From NCBI GenBank assembly GCA_030427485.1, contig JAUICG010000008.1:99074-163073 (forward strand): a DNA stretch of 64,000 nucleotides, read 5' to 3'. Source of the stretch: Gammaproteobacteria bacterium. GTDB lineage: Bacteria > Pseudomonadota > Gammaproteobacteria > Pseudomonadales > Halieaceae. The notes below the pieces were generated by a model, which worked only from the letters and a program-made list of their open reading frames with translations, was not told the origin of the DNA and searched no databases. The position numbers were made by a program, and so were the translations under genes. Shown here one piece after another: positions 37,575 to 45,719 of the stretch (positions within the stretch are counted from its first letter, which is position 1; each line of letters opens with the position of its first letter).

Positions 37575-38474
37575 TTACATATAATCCGGGCGCTTCATCG
37601 GTCCCACCGATTTCGAACGCACCGGCAGTACGAATTCGGGCGGTTCGGTGTTGGGGAAGCCCTCGCCCCAGTTGACCGGATCACCTTTCAGTTCCACGCT
37701 GGCGTTGTCGGTGTACCAGTCGACCAGTTGTCCGTCACAGCGCAGTAGCCATACGGTACCCTCGTCGCCGGCGGCGAAGTCACCGTGGCGGACGCCCCGG
37801 GGGCGGAAAAAGTACTGTCCCTTCACCATCTCCCCGAAATTGTAGTCGAAAGTGCCATCCAGGCAGTAGGCTTCCTCGAAACACGGATGGTGCGCCAGCG
37901 GATGCTCGCGCCAGCCCGGCTTGGCCTTGATCAGCCGTGTGTAGAAGCCGGTCTCGATGTCGTGGTACAGCATCTTGATAAACAGGCCGGGCACCGGCGT
38001 GCCGCCGCGCTCGAAATCCATCGGGCTGCCGTGTTCCGGGTCTGTCACGTCGTACCAGTCCTGGCTGTCGGAGCTGCAGACGGTAAGTTGGTCGAAGTCC
38101 CTGGCCTCGGGGCCGTTGCTGTCCGCCGGGGTGAAGCTCCAGTCGCCGTATTCCCTGAACAGCAGGATGAGGGTGCCGGCCTTGACGCTGATCGCGGGGG
38201 TAAGTATGCCCTTGGGGGCAGCCCAGTAATCCCCGGAGTTGAGGCGCTGCTCGCCGAGCTGCATTTCGCCTTGCAGTATGAACCACTCGGTAAAGGCGGC
38301 GTGCAGCCCCGCGGGGCGCGACCAGTCTGTCAGGAACTCGACCCGCAGGGACGCCGAACCGTCTTCTTCATCGTAGCTCAGGTTCTGTTGGCGGGCCTCG
38401 CCGCTGGCGTGGCTGAATTCTGCGACGTGCCAGATCAGGTCTTTTTCATCGACCAGTTCAACGTGGGGTCTCAT
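37575..38474 (-). CDS. Double-cupin protein (DUF4437-like)
   Basis: A 299-residue protein; start at the ATG with AGGGAGCTA upstream. Two cupin-type halves: one around residues 60-115 (FTEWFILQGEMQLGEQRLNSGDYWAAPKG, seen as EWFILQGEMQLG and GDYWAAPKG) and one around 185-255 (HPCFEEAYCLDGTFDYNFG and GQYFFRPRGVRHGDF). Histidine and glutamate positions fit metal binding. Enzyme class unknown. Forms a short operon with the HMG-CoA-lyase-like gene. An inverted repeat (38568-38587) lies upstream. Confidence 0.75.
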   Translation of the reverse strand: MRPHVELVDEKDLIWHVAEFSHASGEARQQNLSYDEEDGSASLRVEFLTDWSRPAGLHAAFTEWFILQGEMQLGEQRLNSGDYWAAPKGILTPAISVKAGTLILLFREYGDWSFTPADSNGPEARDFDQLTVCSSDSQDWYDVTDPEHGSPMDFERGGTPVPGLFIKMLYHDIETGFYTRLIKAKPGWREHPLAHHPCFEEAYCLDGTFDYNFGEMVKGQYFFRPRGVRHGDFAAGDEGTVWLLRCDGQLVDWYTDNASVELKGDPVNWGEGFPNTEPPEFVLPVRSKSVGPMKRPDYM

Positions 38475-38567
38475 GGTGTTAGCTCCCTGTCTTGTTGGAA
38501 TTGAAACCAGTGACAGCCATCCTACAAAAACCAACATATAAATAAAAATTAATTTTTTTCTACCTTT

Positions 38568-38587
38568 ATATAGATAATAATCTATAT
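38568..38587. promoter_or_regulatory. Inverted repeat ATATAGAT-N4-ATCTATAT
   Basis: A perfect 8-bp inverted repeat in an AT-rich tract (38520-38600), about 95 bases upstream of the cupin start. It is a candidate operator, similar in base composition to but not identical with the shared palindrome. LysR at 38850 is a possible binder. Confidence 0.4.
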
Positions 38588-38621
38588 TATGAGATGATTT
38601 GGAGACATAGTGCATCAGCTG

Positions 38622-38803
38622 GTAGTGGCCCAGTTTGAAATTTGGCGAGAATCGAGAGTCTGAGGGGCAGGGTGGCGGTCGGGACACGCCAAAAAGCGCA
38701 CATCCATGTGCAGGCTCGGGTGGCGACGTCCTGTCGCCACACGGTCCCGACCGCCACCCTGCCCCTCAGGCTAGTGCAGCGAGATTTCAAACTGGGCCAC
38801 TAC
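38622..38803. repeat. Family A palindromic element, copy 2 (182 bp)
   Basis: The same length as copy 1. Ends GTAGTGGCCCAGTTTGAAAT and complement. The inner arms (38657-38682 against 38743-38769, starting CTGAGGGGCAGG) are perfectly paired. The central 65 bases are nearly identical with copy 1: the hairpin GCACA-TCCA-TGTGC and the hairpin GTGGCGAC-GTCCT-GTCGCCAC. It occupies most of the gap between the cupin and LysR genes. Confidence 0.88.
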
Positions 38804-38849
38804 CCAACAGCGAGTTTATCGATGAATGGCCGTACGCCTGTAGAAGCCC

Positions 38850-39821
38850 ATGACTGACGCTCTCAATGCCCGCCTGCTGGCACGGCTGGGAACCCTGCGC
38901 CAGCTGGAGATTTTCCTGAAGGTGGCGGAGGTCGGCGGTATCGCCCAGGCGGCGCAGCAATTGCACCTGTCGCAGCCCAGTGTGTCGATCCAGGTGCGCA
39001 AGCTCGCCGAGGCGGTGGGCCTGCCGCTGTACGAGGTGATCGGGCGGCAACTGACCCTGACCGAAGCCGGCCGGCGCGTACAGGCGTCGGGTCGTGAACT
39101 GGTGGAGCTGCTGGATCGACTTGACGCCAGGCTCGGTGAGCTCAAGGGTTTACAAGCGGGGAGGCTCCGGCTGGCGGTGGACTCGAGCGCGAAGTACTTC
39201 CTGCCGCAGTTGCTGGGGCCCTTTCTGCAACGCTATCCGGGTGTCGAACTCGATTTCGTCGAGGGCAAGCGCAGCGAGTTGCTCGGTCGAATCAAGGACA
39301 ACCGCGACGACCTGTATATTTTCAATCACGTACCCCGGCAACTGGATATCACCCATCATCCTTTCCTGCCGAATCCCCTGGTGGTGGTGGCGCGCAAGGA
39401 CTGCCCGCTGGCGACACGGCCGCGGCTGGCATGGAAAGACCTGGCGGGCGAGCGCATCATTCTGCGCGACGCCGGTTCCGGATCCCGCCTGGCGCTCGAC
39501 GAGCACCTCGCCAGCAACGGCCTGCAGGTAGAGCGGCCGCTGGTAATGGCGAGTTCGGAAGCGATCAAGCTGTCGGTCATGGCAAATATGGGTATCGGCA
39601 TACTGTCCGCCTACGCGCTGGTCTACGCCGATGCGGACGGTCTGGTGCAGCTTCCGGTCAGCGGCTTCCCGGTGACCACCCAGTGGCATGTGATCCATCT
39701 CAGGGAAAAACAGTTGTCGCCCGTGGCGGCCCGTTTTTTGCAGTTCATGCTGGAGGAGGGCAGGACGCACCTGCCAATGAGTCGCATAGAAGCCCGCCTG
39801 CGACAGGCGCAGGGACAATAA
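38850..39821 (+). CDS. LysR family transcriptional regulator
   Basis: A 323-residue LysR-type regulator. N-terminal helix-turn-helix around residues 18-75 (LEIFLKVAEVGGIAQAAQQL, then LSQPSVSIQVRKLAEAVG). The effector domain occupies residues about 95-300 (RLRLAVDSSAKYFLPQLL). It stands immediately before the leuC-like gene with 89 bases between, and may control the leuCD-like operon or the cupin operon. The effector is unknown. Confidence 0.92.
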   Translation: MTDALNARLLARLGTLRQLEIFLKVAEVGGIAQAAQQLHLSQPSVSIQVRKLAEAVGLPLYEVIGRQLTLTEAGRRVQASGRELVELLDRLDARLGELKGLQAGRLRLAVDSSAKYFLPQLLGPFLQRYPGVELDFVEGKRSELLGRIKDNRDDLYIFNHVPRQLDITHHPFLPNPLVVVARKDCPLATRPRLAWKDLAGERIILRDAGSGSRLALDEHLASNGLQVERPLVMASSEAIKLSVMANMGIGILSAYALVYADADGLVQLPVSGFPVTTQWHVIHLREKQLSPVAARFLQFMLEEGRTHLPMSRIEARLRQAQGQ

Positions 39822-39846
39822 GGTATAATGCTATACTTATATAACA
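39822..39846. promoter_or_regulatory. Shared AT-rich palindrome, site D
   Basis: GGTATAATGCTATACT overlaps TGCTATAC-TT-ATATAACA at 39829-39846. It directly follows the LysR stop and precedes the leuC-like start by about 65 bases. It may be both an operator and a -10 element (TATAAT). Confidence 0.55.
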
Positions 39847-39910
39847 TTTAATCCGGCGCAGACTGTGGCGGGCTGCCGGGTGGAACTTGAACGGGCGGAA
39901 TTGGAACTCT

Positions 39911-41320
39911 ATGGCGGCGACGCTGTTTGAAAAACTGTGGCGGGAACACCTGGTTGAATCGTCGGGCGATGGCGAAGACCTGATCTATATTGACCGTATC
40001 TTTCTGCACGAGCGCACCGGCTCGATAGCCCTCTCCAGCCTGCAGGCCGATGGGCGCAAGGTGTTTTGCCCCGAACACGTATTCTGCGTGATGGACCATA
40101 TCGTGGATACCTACCCCGATCGCACCGACAACACCACCATGCCCAGCGGTCGTGACTTTATCGTCGCCACGCGCGAGGGGGCCAGGCAGGCGGGCCTGAC
40201 GCTGTTTGATCTCGACGACCCGCGACAGGGTATCGTGCATGTGGTGTCGCCGGAACAGGGTATCGTGCAGCCGGGCCTGACCCTGGTGTGCCCGGACAGC
40301 CATACCTGCACTCAGGGCGCGCTGGGTGCCCTGGCCTGGGGGATCGGCTCCAGCGAGGCGGAGCACGCGCTGGTGACGAAGACGCTGCGGGTAAAGCGGC
40401 CGCGCACGATGCGGGTCCGCTTCGAGGGACAACTCGCGCCCGGTGTGAGTGCCAAGGACATGATCCTCCACCTGATCGGACGCTACGGCGCCGCCGGAGC
40501 CGCTGGCTACGCGGTCGAATTCGCCGGTTCCGCCGTAGACGGGCTCGGCATCGAGGGGCGCATGACCCTGTGCAACATGGCGGTGGAGTTCTCCGCGTTC
40601 ACCGGACTGGTTGCCCCCGACGAAAAAACGATTGAATACCTGCGCGGCCGCCCCTTCGCGCCAGGCGGCGAGCACTGGGCGCGCGCCGAAGCATACTGGC
40701 GCACGCTGGTGAGCGACCCCGATGCGGTCTTCGACAGGGAACTGTTGGTGGATTGCAGCACACTGGAGCCGCAGGTGACCTGGGGCACCAGTCCGCAGCA
40801 CAGCGTGGCGATTACCGAAAGCGTCCCAAGTCCGCGCGACGATGCCGGCCGGCCGGAACTGGAGCGGGCGCTGGCATACATCGGGCTGGCCGAAGGCGCA
40901 CGCCTGGAGGGCACTGCGATCGACTGCGCGTTCATCGGCTCCTGCACCAACGCGCGCATTACTGACCTAAGACTGGCAGCTGAAATACTACGCGGCAGAA
41001 AAGTCGCGGCAGGGGTGCGAGCCATTTGTGTGCCGGGCTCGATGCGGGTGAAAGCACAGGCGGAAGTGGAAGGCCTGGACAAGGTGTTCACCGATGCGGG
41101 GTTCGAGTGGCGTGCATCCGGGTGTTCCATGTGCTTCTACGCCGGGGGCGAGCACTTCGGAGAGCGGCAGCGGGTGATCAGCACCACCAACCGCAATTTC
41201 GAATCGCGGCAGGGGCCGCAGACCCGCACTCATCTCGCCAGCCCCGCCACCGTCGCGGCCTCGGCCATCGCCGGCGCGATCGCCGACCCGCGAAAGCACC
41301 TGCAGCGGAGCATAACCTGA
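39911..41320 (+). CDS. Aconitase-family hydro-lyase, large subunit (LeuC-like)
   Basis: A 469-residue 4Fe-4S hydro-lyase related to the large subunit of isopropylmalate isomerase. The ATG (MAATLFEKLWREH) matches family starts. Cluster cysteines: FIGSCTN and GCSMC. Substrate-site signature PDSHTC and the IGSSEAEHALVT segment. True LeuC and dimethylmaleate hydratase (DmdA) are indistinguishable at this level. The genetic setting, with catabolic CoA transferases and lyases rather than leuB or leuA, favours a catabolic role on an alkylmaleate/alkylmalate. Its stop overlaps the start of the small subunit (ATGA-type). Confidence 0.9.
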   Translation: MAATLFEKLWREHLVESSGDGEDLIYIDRIFLHERTGSIALSSLQADGRKVFCPEHVFCVMDHIVDTYPDRTDNTTMPSGRDFIVATREGARQAGLTLFDLDDPRQGIVHVVSPEQGIVQPGLTLVCPDSHTCTQGALGALAWGIGSSEAEHALVTKTLRVKRPRTMRVRFEGQLAPGVSAKDMILHLIGRYGAAGAAGYAVEFAGSAVDGLGIEGRMTLCNMAVEFSAFTGLVAPDEKTIEYLRGRPFAPGGEHWARAEAYWRTLVSDPDAVFDRELLVDCSTLEPQVTWGTSPQHSVAITESVPSPRDDAGRPELERALAYIGLAEGARLEGTAIDCAFIGSCTNARITDLRLAAEILRGRKVAAGVRAICVPGSMRVKAQAEVEGLDKVFTDAGFEWRASGCSMCFYAGGEHFGERQRVISTTNRNFESRQGPQTRTHLASPATVAASAIAGAIADPRKHLQRSIT

Positions 41321-41934
41321 TGGAAAAATTCGAGCGACACCGCGGCGTGGCCGCGCCGATTCTGCGCCCCAATGTGGATACCGACGCCATTATCCCCTCG
41401 CGTGAAATGAAGCGCGTGTCCAAACTGGGGCTGGGCGAGGGGCTGTTCGCCGGCTGGCGCTACCGCGAAATCGGAGGGCGCGCGGTAAACCCCGACTTTG
41501 TGCTGAACCAGCCGGCCTATGCGAATACCAGCATCCTGCTGTCCGGCCCCAACTTCGGTTGCGGTTCGTCGCGCGAGCACGCCGTCTGGGCGCTGAAGGA
41601 ATTCGGTATTCGCGCGGTCATTGCACCGGGCTTCGGCGCGATTTTCGCGAACAACTGTATCCGTAACGGCCTGCTGCCGCTGGTGCTGGCCGAACAGGAT
41701 ATCGCCGCCGTGGCTGCATGGGTGGCGCAGGCGCCGCAAGATCACCAGCTTCTGATTGACCTGCCCGGACAGGACGTGGAAGCGGACGGTGTACGTTACT
41801 CCTTCGAGATAGAGGCCGGCGCCAAACGCATGCTGGTGGAGGGGCTCGATGCGATAGCGCTGACGCAAACCCACTGGCCGCTTATCGAGCGGTTTCATGC
41901 CGGGCGAAAAGAGAAGTATCCCTGGGTGTACTGA
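41320..41934 (+). CDS. Aconitase-family hydro-lyase, small subunit (LeuD-like)
   Basis: A 204-residue swivel-domain subunit. The ATG overlaps the LeuC-like stop, so it is translationally coupled. Motifs: PNVDTDAIIPSREMK, NFGCGSSREHAVWAL and ANNCIRNGLLPLVL, all typical of the LeuD family. It forms the heterodimer with the LeuC-like protein. Convergent with CoA transferase copy 2; between them lie two family B palindromes. Confidence 0.92.
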   Translation: MEKFERHRGVAAPILRPNVDTDAIIPSREMKRVSKLGLGEGLFAGWRYREIGGRAVNPDFVLNQPAYANTSILLSGPNFGCGSSREHAVWALKEFGIRAVIAPGFGAIFANNCIRNGLLPLVLAEQDIAAVAAWVAQAPQDHQLLIDLPGQDVEADGVRYSFEIEAGAKRMLVEGLDAIALTQTHWPLIERFHAGRKEKYPWVY

Positions 41935-42014
41935 TGTTGCTCTCTTTGCTTGGGCGCTGATTGAAGTCTTGGCATGTTGCGGCATGCCGTCGGGTGGGTC
42001 ACTTGATGGTCGAC

Positions 42015-42089
42015 GGGCTCGTAACCCGGCAGGCTTTTCAGTCGCTCCACGTGATTCGCTTGGTGAAAAGCCTGCCGGGTCACGAGCCC
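42015..42089 (-). repeat. Family B palindrome, copy 3
   Basis: 26-bp stem (42015-42040 with 42064-42089) with one mismatch, around the 23-nt loop read on the minus strand (GTGATTCG variant of GTAATTCG on plus). Lies in the 358-base convergent gap 41935-42292, which has no gene. Confidence 0.9.
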
Positions 42090-42184
42090 TCCATCTCAAC
42101 GCTTCGGCTGGCTGGATCGTTTCGCCAAAAGTATGGAAATAACGCTTGACGAGTTTCGCGATAGAGATGGACGATACGAACTGA

Positions 42185-42259
42185 GGGTGCGGGTCGTTAT
42201 GTGTTTCTCACCAAGCGAATCACGTGGAGCGACTGAGAAACACATAACGACCCGCACCC
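42185..42259 (+). repeat. Family B palindrome, copy 4
   Basis: Perfect 26-bp stem (42185-42210 with 42234-42259) around the 23-nt loop on the plus strand. Faces copy 3 across 95 bases; the spacer itself holds a TCCATCTC/GAGATGGA inverted repeat. The pair spans 245 bases. No T tract. Confidence 0.9.
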
Positions 42260-42292
42260 GTCTGACAACGCACCGCCCCATCGACCACACGT

Positions 42293-43507
42293 TTACCCGG
42301 ACACGATAATTCCACCCGCCACCAGTTTCTCCAGCCGCTCACCGGAAATACCCAACCGCGCCAGGTAGTCAAGCCCGCCCTGCCCGGGCCGGGGCAACTG
42401 CCGGTATACGCCCGTTTTTTCGCCGTCGAATTCCACCGGCAGCGCGGGCAGCCTGATGGTCTCGCCGTTGTCGAGTTCTATGTCCAGCAGGCCGCCCGCC
42501 TGCATATGCGGATCGTCGACCAGGTCGATGGGTTTGTTGATGGGTGCGAAGGGCAGGCCGGCGCGGTCCAGGCGCGCGGTCAGTTCTTCAATGCCCATGG
42601 TGTCGAACAGCGCCTGAATCACCGGAATGATCGTGTCGCGGCGCAGCACGCGGGCGTTGTTTCCCGCCAGTGATTCGTCCGCCGCCCACTCGTCGAAACC
42701 GAACTCCTCGCAGAAGCGCTGCCACAGGCTGTCGCTGACCACGCCGACGAACACGCGGCCCCCGTCCTTGCAGGTGAATATATCGTAGACCGACCAGGCG
42801 CTGCGCCTGACGCTCATCGGGGGCGGTTCCTCGCCGAGCACCCCCTGCTGGGCGATATGCTGCCCCACCATGAACGCGGTGGTCTCGAACAGGGAACTGG
42901 TGACGTGGCGTCCGGCGCCGCTGCTGTGGCGTTCCTGCAAGGCCGCGAGGATGCCGATCACGCCGAACATGCCGCCGGTGATATCGATGACCGAGCTGCC
43001 CGCCCGCATCGGCCTGTCGGGCAGGCCTGTCATGTAGGCGAGGCCACCCATCATCTGCGCGACCTCGTCGAGGGCGGTGCGATGTTCGTAGGGGCCGCTG
43101 AGGAAGCCTTTCAGCGAGCAATAGATCAGCGCCGGGTTGTCGCGACTGAGCTGCTCGTAACCGAGGCCCAGTTTGTCCATCGCCCCCGGGCGGAAATTCT
43201 CGATCATGATATCGCAGCGGTTGACCATGTCCCGCGCCAGCGCCAGTCCGTCGCCGGATTTGAGGTCCAGGCACAGGCTGGACTTGTTGCGGTTGTACAT
43301 CGCGAAATAGCCACCGCCCGACCCTTTCAGGCGCCGGGTATTGTCGCCCTGCAGCGGCTCTACCTTGATGACATCGGCGCCGAGGTCCGCCAGGATCAGG
43401 CCCACCGTCGGCCCCATCACCATATGGGTGAATTCGATGACCTTGATTCCTTGCAGCGGCCGGACTGGTCCCGCCGCGCCTGATGATGCTTTGGCCCCGG
43501 ATGTCAT
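42293..43507 (-). CDS. CaiB/BaiF family III CoA transferase (copy 2)
   Basis: A 404-residue CoA transferase; the ATG (MTSGAKASS) has AGGGGACTC upstream. Family features: GIKVIEFTHMVMGPTVG, GADVIKVEPLQGDNTRRLKG, DIMIENFRPGAMDKLGLG and the DITGGMFGVIGILAAL segment with the catalytic aspartate. Divergent from the HMG-CoA-lyase-like gene at 43623 with a shared palindrome in between, so both are probably co-regulated. Same enzyme pair as 35422-37566. Confidence 0.92.
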   Translation of the reverse strand: MTSGAKASSGAAGPVRPLQGIKVIEFTHMVMGPTVGLILADLGADVIKVEPLQGDNTRRLKGSGGGYFAMYNRNKSSLCLDLKSGDGLALARDMVNRCDIMIENFRPGAMDKLGLGYEQLSRDNPALIYCSLKGFLSGPYEHRTALDEVAQMMGGLAYMTGLPDRPMRAGSSVIDITGGMFGVIGILAALQERHSSGAGRHVTSSLFETTAFMVGQHIAQQGVLGEEPPPMSVRRSAWSVYDIFTCKDGGRVFVGVVSDSLWQRFCEEFGFDEWAADESLAGNNARVLRRDTIIPVIQALFDTMGIEELTARLDRAGLPFAPINKPIDLVDDPHMQAGGLLDIELDNGETIRLPALPVEFDGEKTGVYRQLPRPGQGGLDYLARLGISGERLEKLVAGGIIVSG

Positions 43508-43548
43508 ATTGAGTCCCCTGATGCGCAACTCGGATTAAATGATAGTAT

Positions 43549-43564
43549 GATATAACATTATATC
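43549..43564. promoter_or_regulatory. Shared AT-rich palindrome, site C
   Basis: GATATAACATTATATC, a nearly perfect 16-bp palindrome, in the 115-base divergent gap between CoA transferase copy 2 and the second HMG-CoA-lyase-like gene. The TATAAT on the minus strand suggests that promoter and operator overlap. Confidence 0.6.
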
Positions 43565-43622
43565 TTATTGTCGGGGGCCGCGTCTGCCACCCGGCAACAG
43601 CAGCGTTCAGGAGTTCGATACC

Positions 43623-44570
43623 GTGTCGACAATCGATATTGAAATCAGTGAAGTGGGCCCGCGTGACGGGCTGCAGAGCATTGACCCGATCATGCCGACT
43701 GCGGCAAAGAAACGCTGGATCACCGCGTTGGCGGCGGCGGGCATCCCCGAGATCGAGGTCGGTTCCTTCGTACCGGCAAAAGTACTGCCGCAACTGGCAG
43801 ACACGGCGGAGCTGGTGACGCATGCACGGCAGATCGAGGGCCTGTCCGTGGCCGTGCTGGTGCCCAACCTGCGCGGGGCCCGGGATGCGCTCGCCGTCCG
43901 TCCGCACAAGCTCACCGTGCCGCTGTCTGTCAGTGAGACACACAGCCTGAAGAACCTGAAGCGCACCCACGCGCAGGTTCTCGAGGAGGTGCGGGGGATT
44001 CGCGCGGCAATCGATGCGATGCCCGCTGCGCAGCGCCCCAGGCTGGAGGGCTCCCTGTCCACCGCGTTCGGTTGTACGCTGGAAGGTGAGGTACCGTTGG
44101 GCAAGGTGCTGGAGATGGCTGAGAAACTCGCGGAAGCCGGTTGCGACGAGGTGGGCCTGTCCGATACCACCGGCTTTGCGAGCCCGGTGCAGGTGCGCGG
44201 GTACACGCGGGAGATTCACCGGCTACTGGGTGCCGAAATGCTGACCGGCATCCACCTGCACAACACCCGCGGCCAGGGCCTGGCCAACGTGATGGCCGCG
44301 CTCGACGCCGGCCTGACCACCGTCGATGCCTCCATGGGCGGGATCGGCGGCTGCCCGTTTGCCCCGGGCGCCAGCGGCAATATCGTCACCGAGGATCTCG
44401 TATTCCTGCTGGAGAGCATGGGGCTGAAGACCGGTGTGAACTTCGAGCGGCTGATGGCGGCGCGCGAGGTGCTGGCGCAGGCCCTGCCGGGCGTGGCGTT
44501 ATACGGCTTCACCCCCGAGGCGGGACTGCCCAAAGGTTTTCGCCCGGCGACCGATCAGTCCGGCAATTGA
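43623..44570 (+). CDS. HMG-CoA lyase-like enzyme (copy 2)
   Basis: A 315-residue HMGL-family lyase starting at GTG. EVGPRDGLQS at the N-terminus, GIHLHNTRGQG for metal ligands, and GGCPFAPGASGNIVTED with the active-site Cys. It overlaps the convergent membrane protein gene by 16 bases at the 3' end. Probably cleaves the CoA ester made by CoA transferase copy 2, a hydroxy-branched acyl-CoA; exact substrate unknown. Confidence 0.9.
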   Translation: MSTIDIEISEVGPRDGLQSIDPIMPTAAKKRWITALAAAGIPEIEVGSFVPAKVLPQLADTAELVTHARQIEGLSVAVLVPNLRGARDALAVRPHKLTVPLSVSETHSLKNLKRTHAQVLEEVRGIRAAIDAMPAAQRPRLEGSLSTAFGCTLEGEVPLGKVLEMAEKLAEAGCDEVGLSDTTGFASPVQVRGYTREIHRLLGAEMLTGIHLHNTRGQGLANVMAALDAGLTTVDASMGGIGGCPFAPGASGNIVTEDLVFLLESMGLKTGVNFERLMAAREVLAQALPGVALYGFTPEAGLPKGFRPATDQSGN

Positions 44571-45526
44571 AAGCGCTTTCCCGCAGCGCTGCGCAGAAAC
44601 CAGAGGATCAATCCGCCGCACAGTACAGCCAGGCCGAGTTCCGCCGCGGGAATATTCAGCACCTCGGGAATCAGCTCCGGACTGCCCCAGTAACAGAACA
44701 GGATACCGAGTAGATAGACCGCCACCACCAGCCAGCGGCTGACGCGGCCCAGGCCCACGCCGTGCATCTGCGTGACGACCAGCAGCCCGAAAAAGCCGAA
44801 CAGGAACATGCGCCACACCCCTGACTCCTGCGTCATGTAGGCCACCACCGCCCCGTGCAGCAGGACGAATACCTCGAGCAGCAACGTCCACCAGCGATTG
44901 GTGTGAAACCGCGTGAAGAACAGGCTGCCCTGCAGCAGAATCATCAGCGTGTAGAACGTACCCAGCAGGTGACCCATATTGTCTTCAATGGGATGGAACC
45001 AGAACGTGTAGACAATCGCCCAGGAGAAATAATAGCCGTGGTAGCGCCTGAGAAAGCGGCCGGGCTCTTCCAGCCATCCCACCTTCTTCCCGAACAGCAG
45101 CCCCCTGCGGTTGTTCTCCATGATCAGGATGAACACCAGCATGAAAATCACCGAGAACTGGGAAGACCATACCGACACGTCCTGCGCCAGGCCGTCATAG
45201 GTCCAGCGCGTCTGGAAAATGTGCAGCGCGACGAACGCGGCATTGATCGCCAGCGCCCAGCGATTGATGCGGTGCAATCCCCGCGTGTAGCCCGGACGCT
45301 CGCGCTGGGCCGCCGCGATCAGCCACCACATGCTCACCTGGTGCGCAGCGTAAAAAGACCAGGCGACAAAGCGCGTGAAGAAATCCGGCTCGGGGAGTTT
45401 CCAGTAATACCAGCTCGCACCCTGGTCCGGCAGGAACATGCCCGCCGAACTGTAAGGCCCCAGTCCCACGATCACCGCCATGATCAGCAGGCAGGCCCCT
45501 ATGCCGAGCGCGTGATACCGCGTCAC
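44555..45526 (-). CDS. Multi-pass membrane protein of unknown function
   Basis: A 323-residue protein with about eight or nine hydrophobic helices (for example residues 7-25, 55-75, 90-105, 128-142, 170-185, 190-205, 220-235, 240-255, 285-305). Rich in Trp and Tyr near the helix ends (ASWYYWKLPEP). I do not recognise a transporter or enzyme family. Family B palindrome copy 5 lies 43 bases upstream of its start. Confidence 0.6.
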   Translation of the reverse strand: MTRYHALGIGACLLIMAVIVGLGPYSSAGMFLPDQGASWYYWKLPEPDFFTRFVAWSFYAAHQVSMWWLIAAAQRERPGYTRGLHRINRWALAINAAFVALHIFQTRWTYDGLAQDVSVWSSQFSVIFMLVFILIMENNRRGLLFGKKVGWLEEPGRFLRRYHGYYFSWAIVYTFWFHPIEDNMGHLLGTFYTLMILLQGSLFFTRFHTNRWWTLLLEVFVLLHGAVVAYMTQESGVWRMFLFGFFGLLVVTQMHGVGLGRVSRWLVVAVYLLGILFCYWGSPELIPEVLNIPAAELGLAVLCGGLILWFLRSAAGKRFQLPD

Positions 45527-45568
45527 GAATACTCTCCCTGGGTTGTTCTACGTCCAGTTGTGGCTGTA

Positions 45569-45653
45569 GGCGTTTGCGAAGCCTGTAAATCATTTTTCAC
45601 CAAGCGAATTACGTGGAGCGACTGAAAAATGATTTACAGGCTTCGCAAACGCC
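45569..45653 (+). repeat. Family B palindrome, copy 5
   Basis: A perfect 31-bp stem (45569-45599 with 45623-45653), the longest of the family, around the 23-nt loop. No partner copy lies nearby, unlike copies 1-4. It sits between two minus-strand genes, upstream of the membrane protein gene and downstream of the esterase lipoprotein gene. Confidence 0.9.
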
Positions 45654-45719
45654 GGACCCGCAGATTAATGGAAATCCTTTCCTGTTGTTTCCTTGATACC
45701 CCGCATCACCCAGATTGGA

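Noticed and set aside
41026..41319. N-terminal extension of the LeuD-like reading frame
   Set aside because: The upstream part overlaps the LeuC-like gene in another phase; the ATG at 41320 matches the family start.
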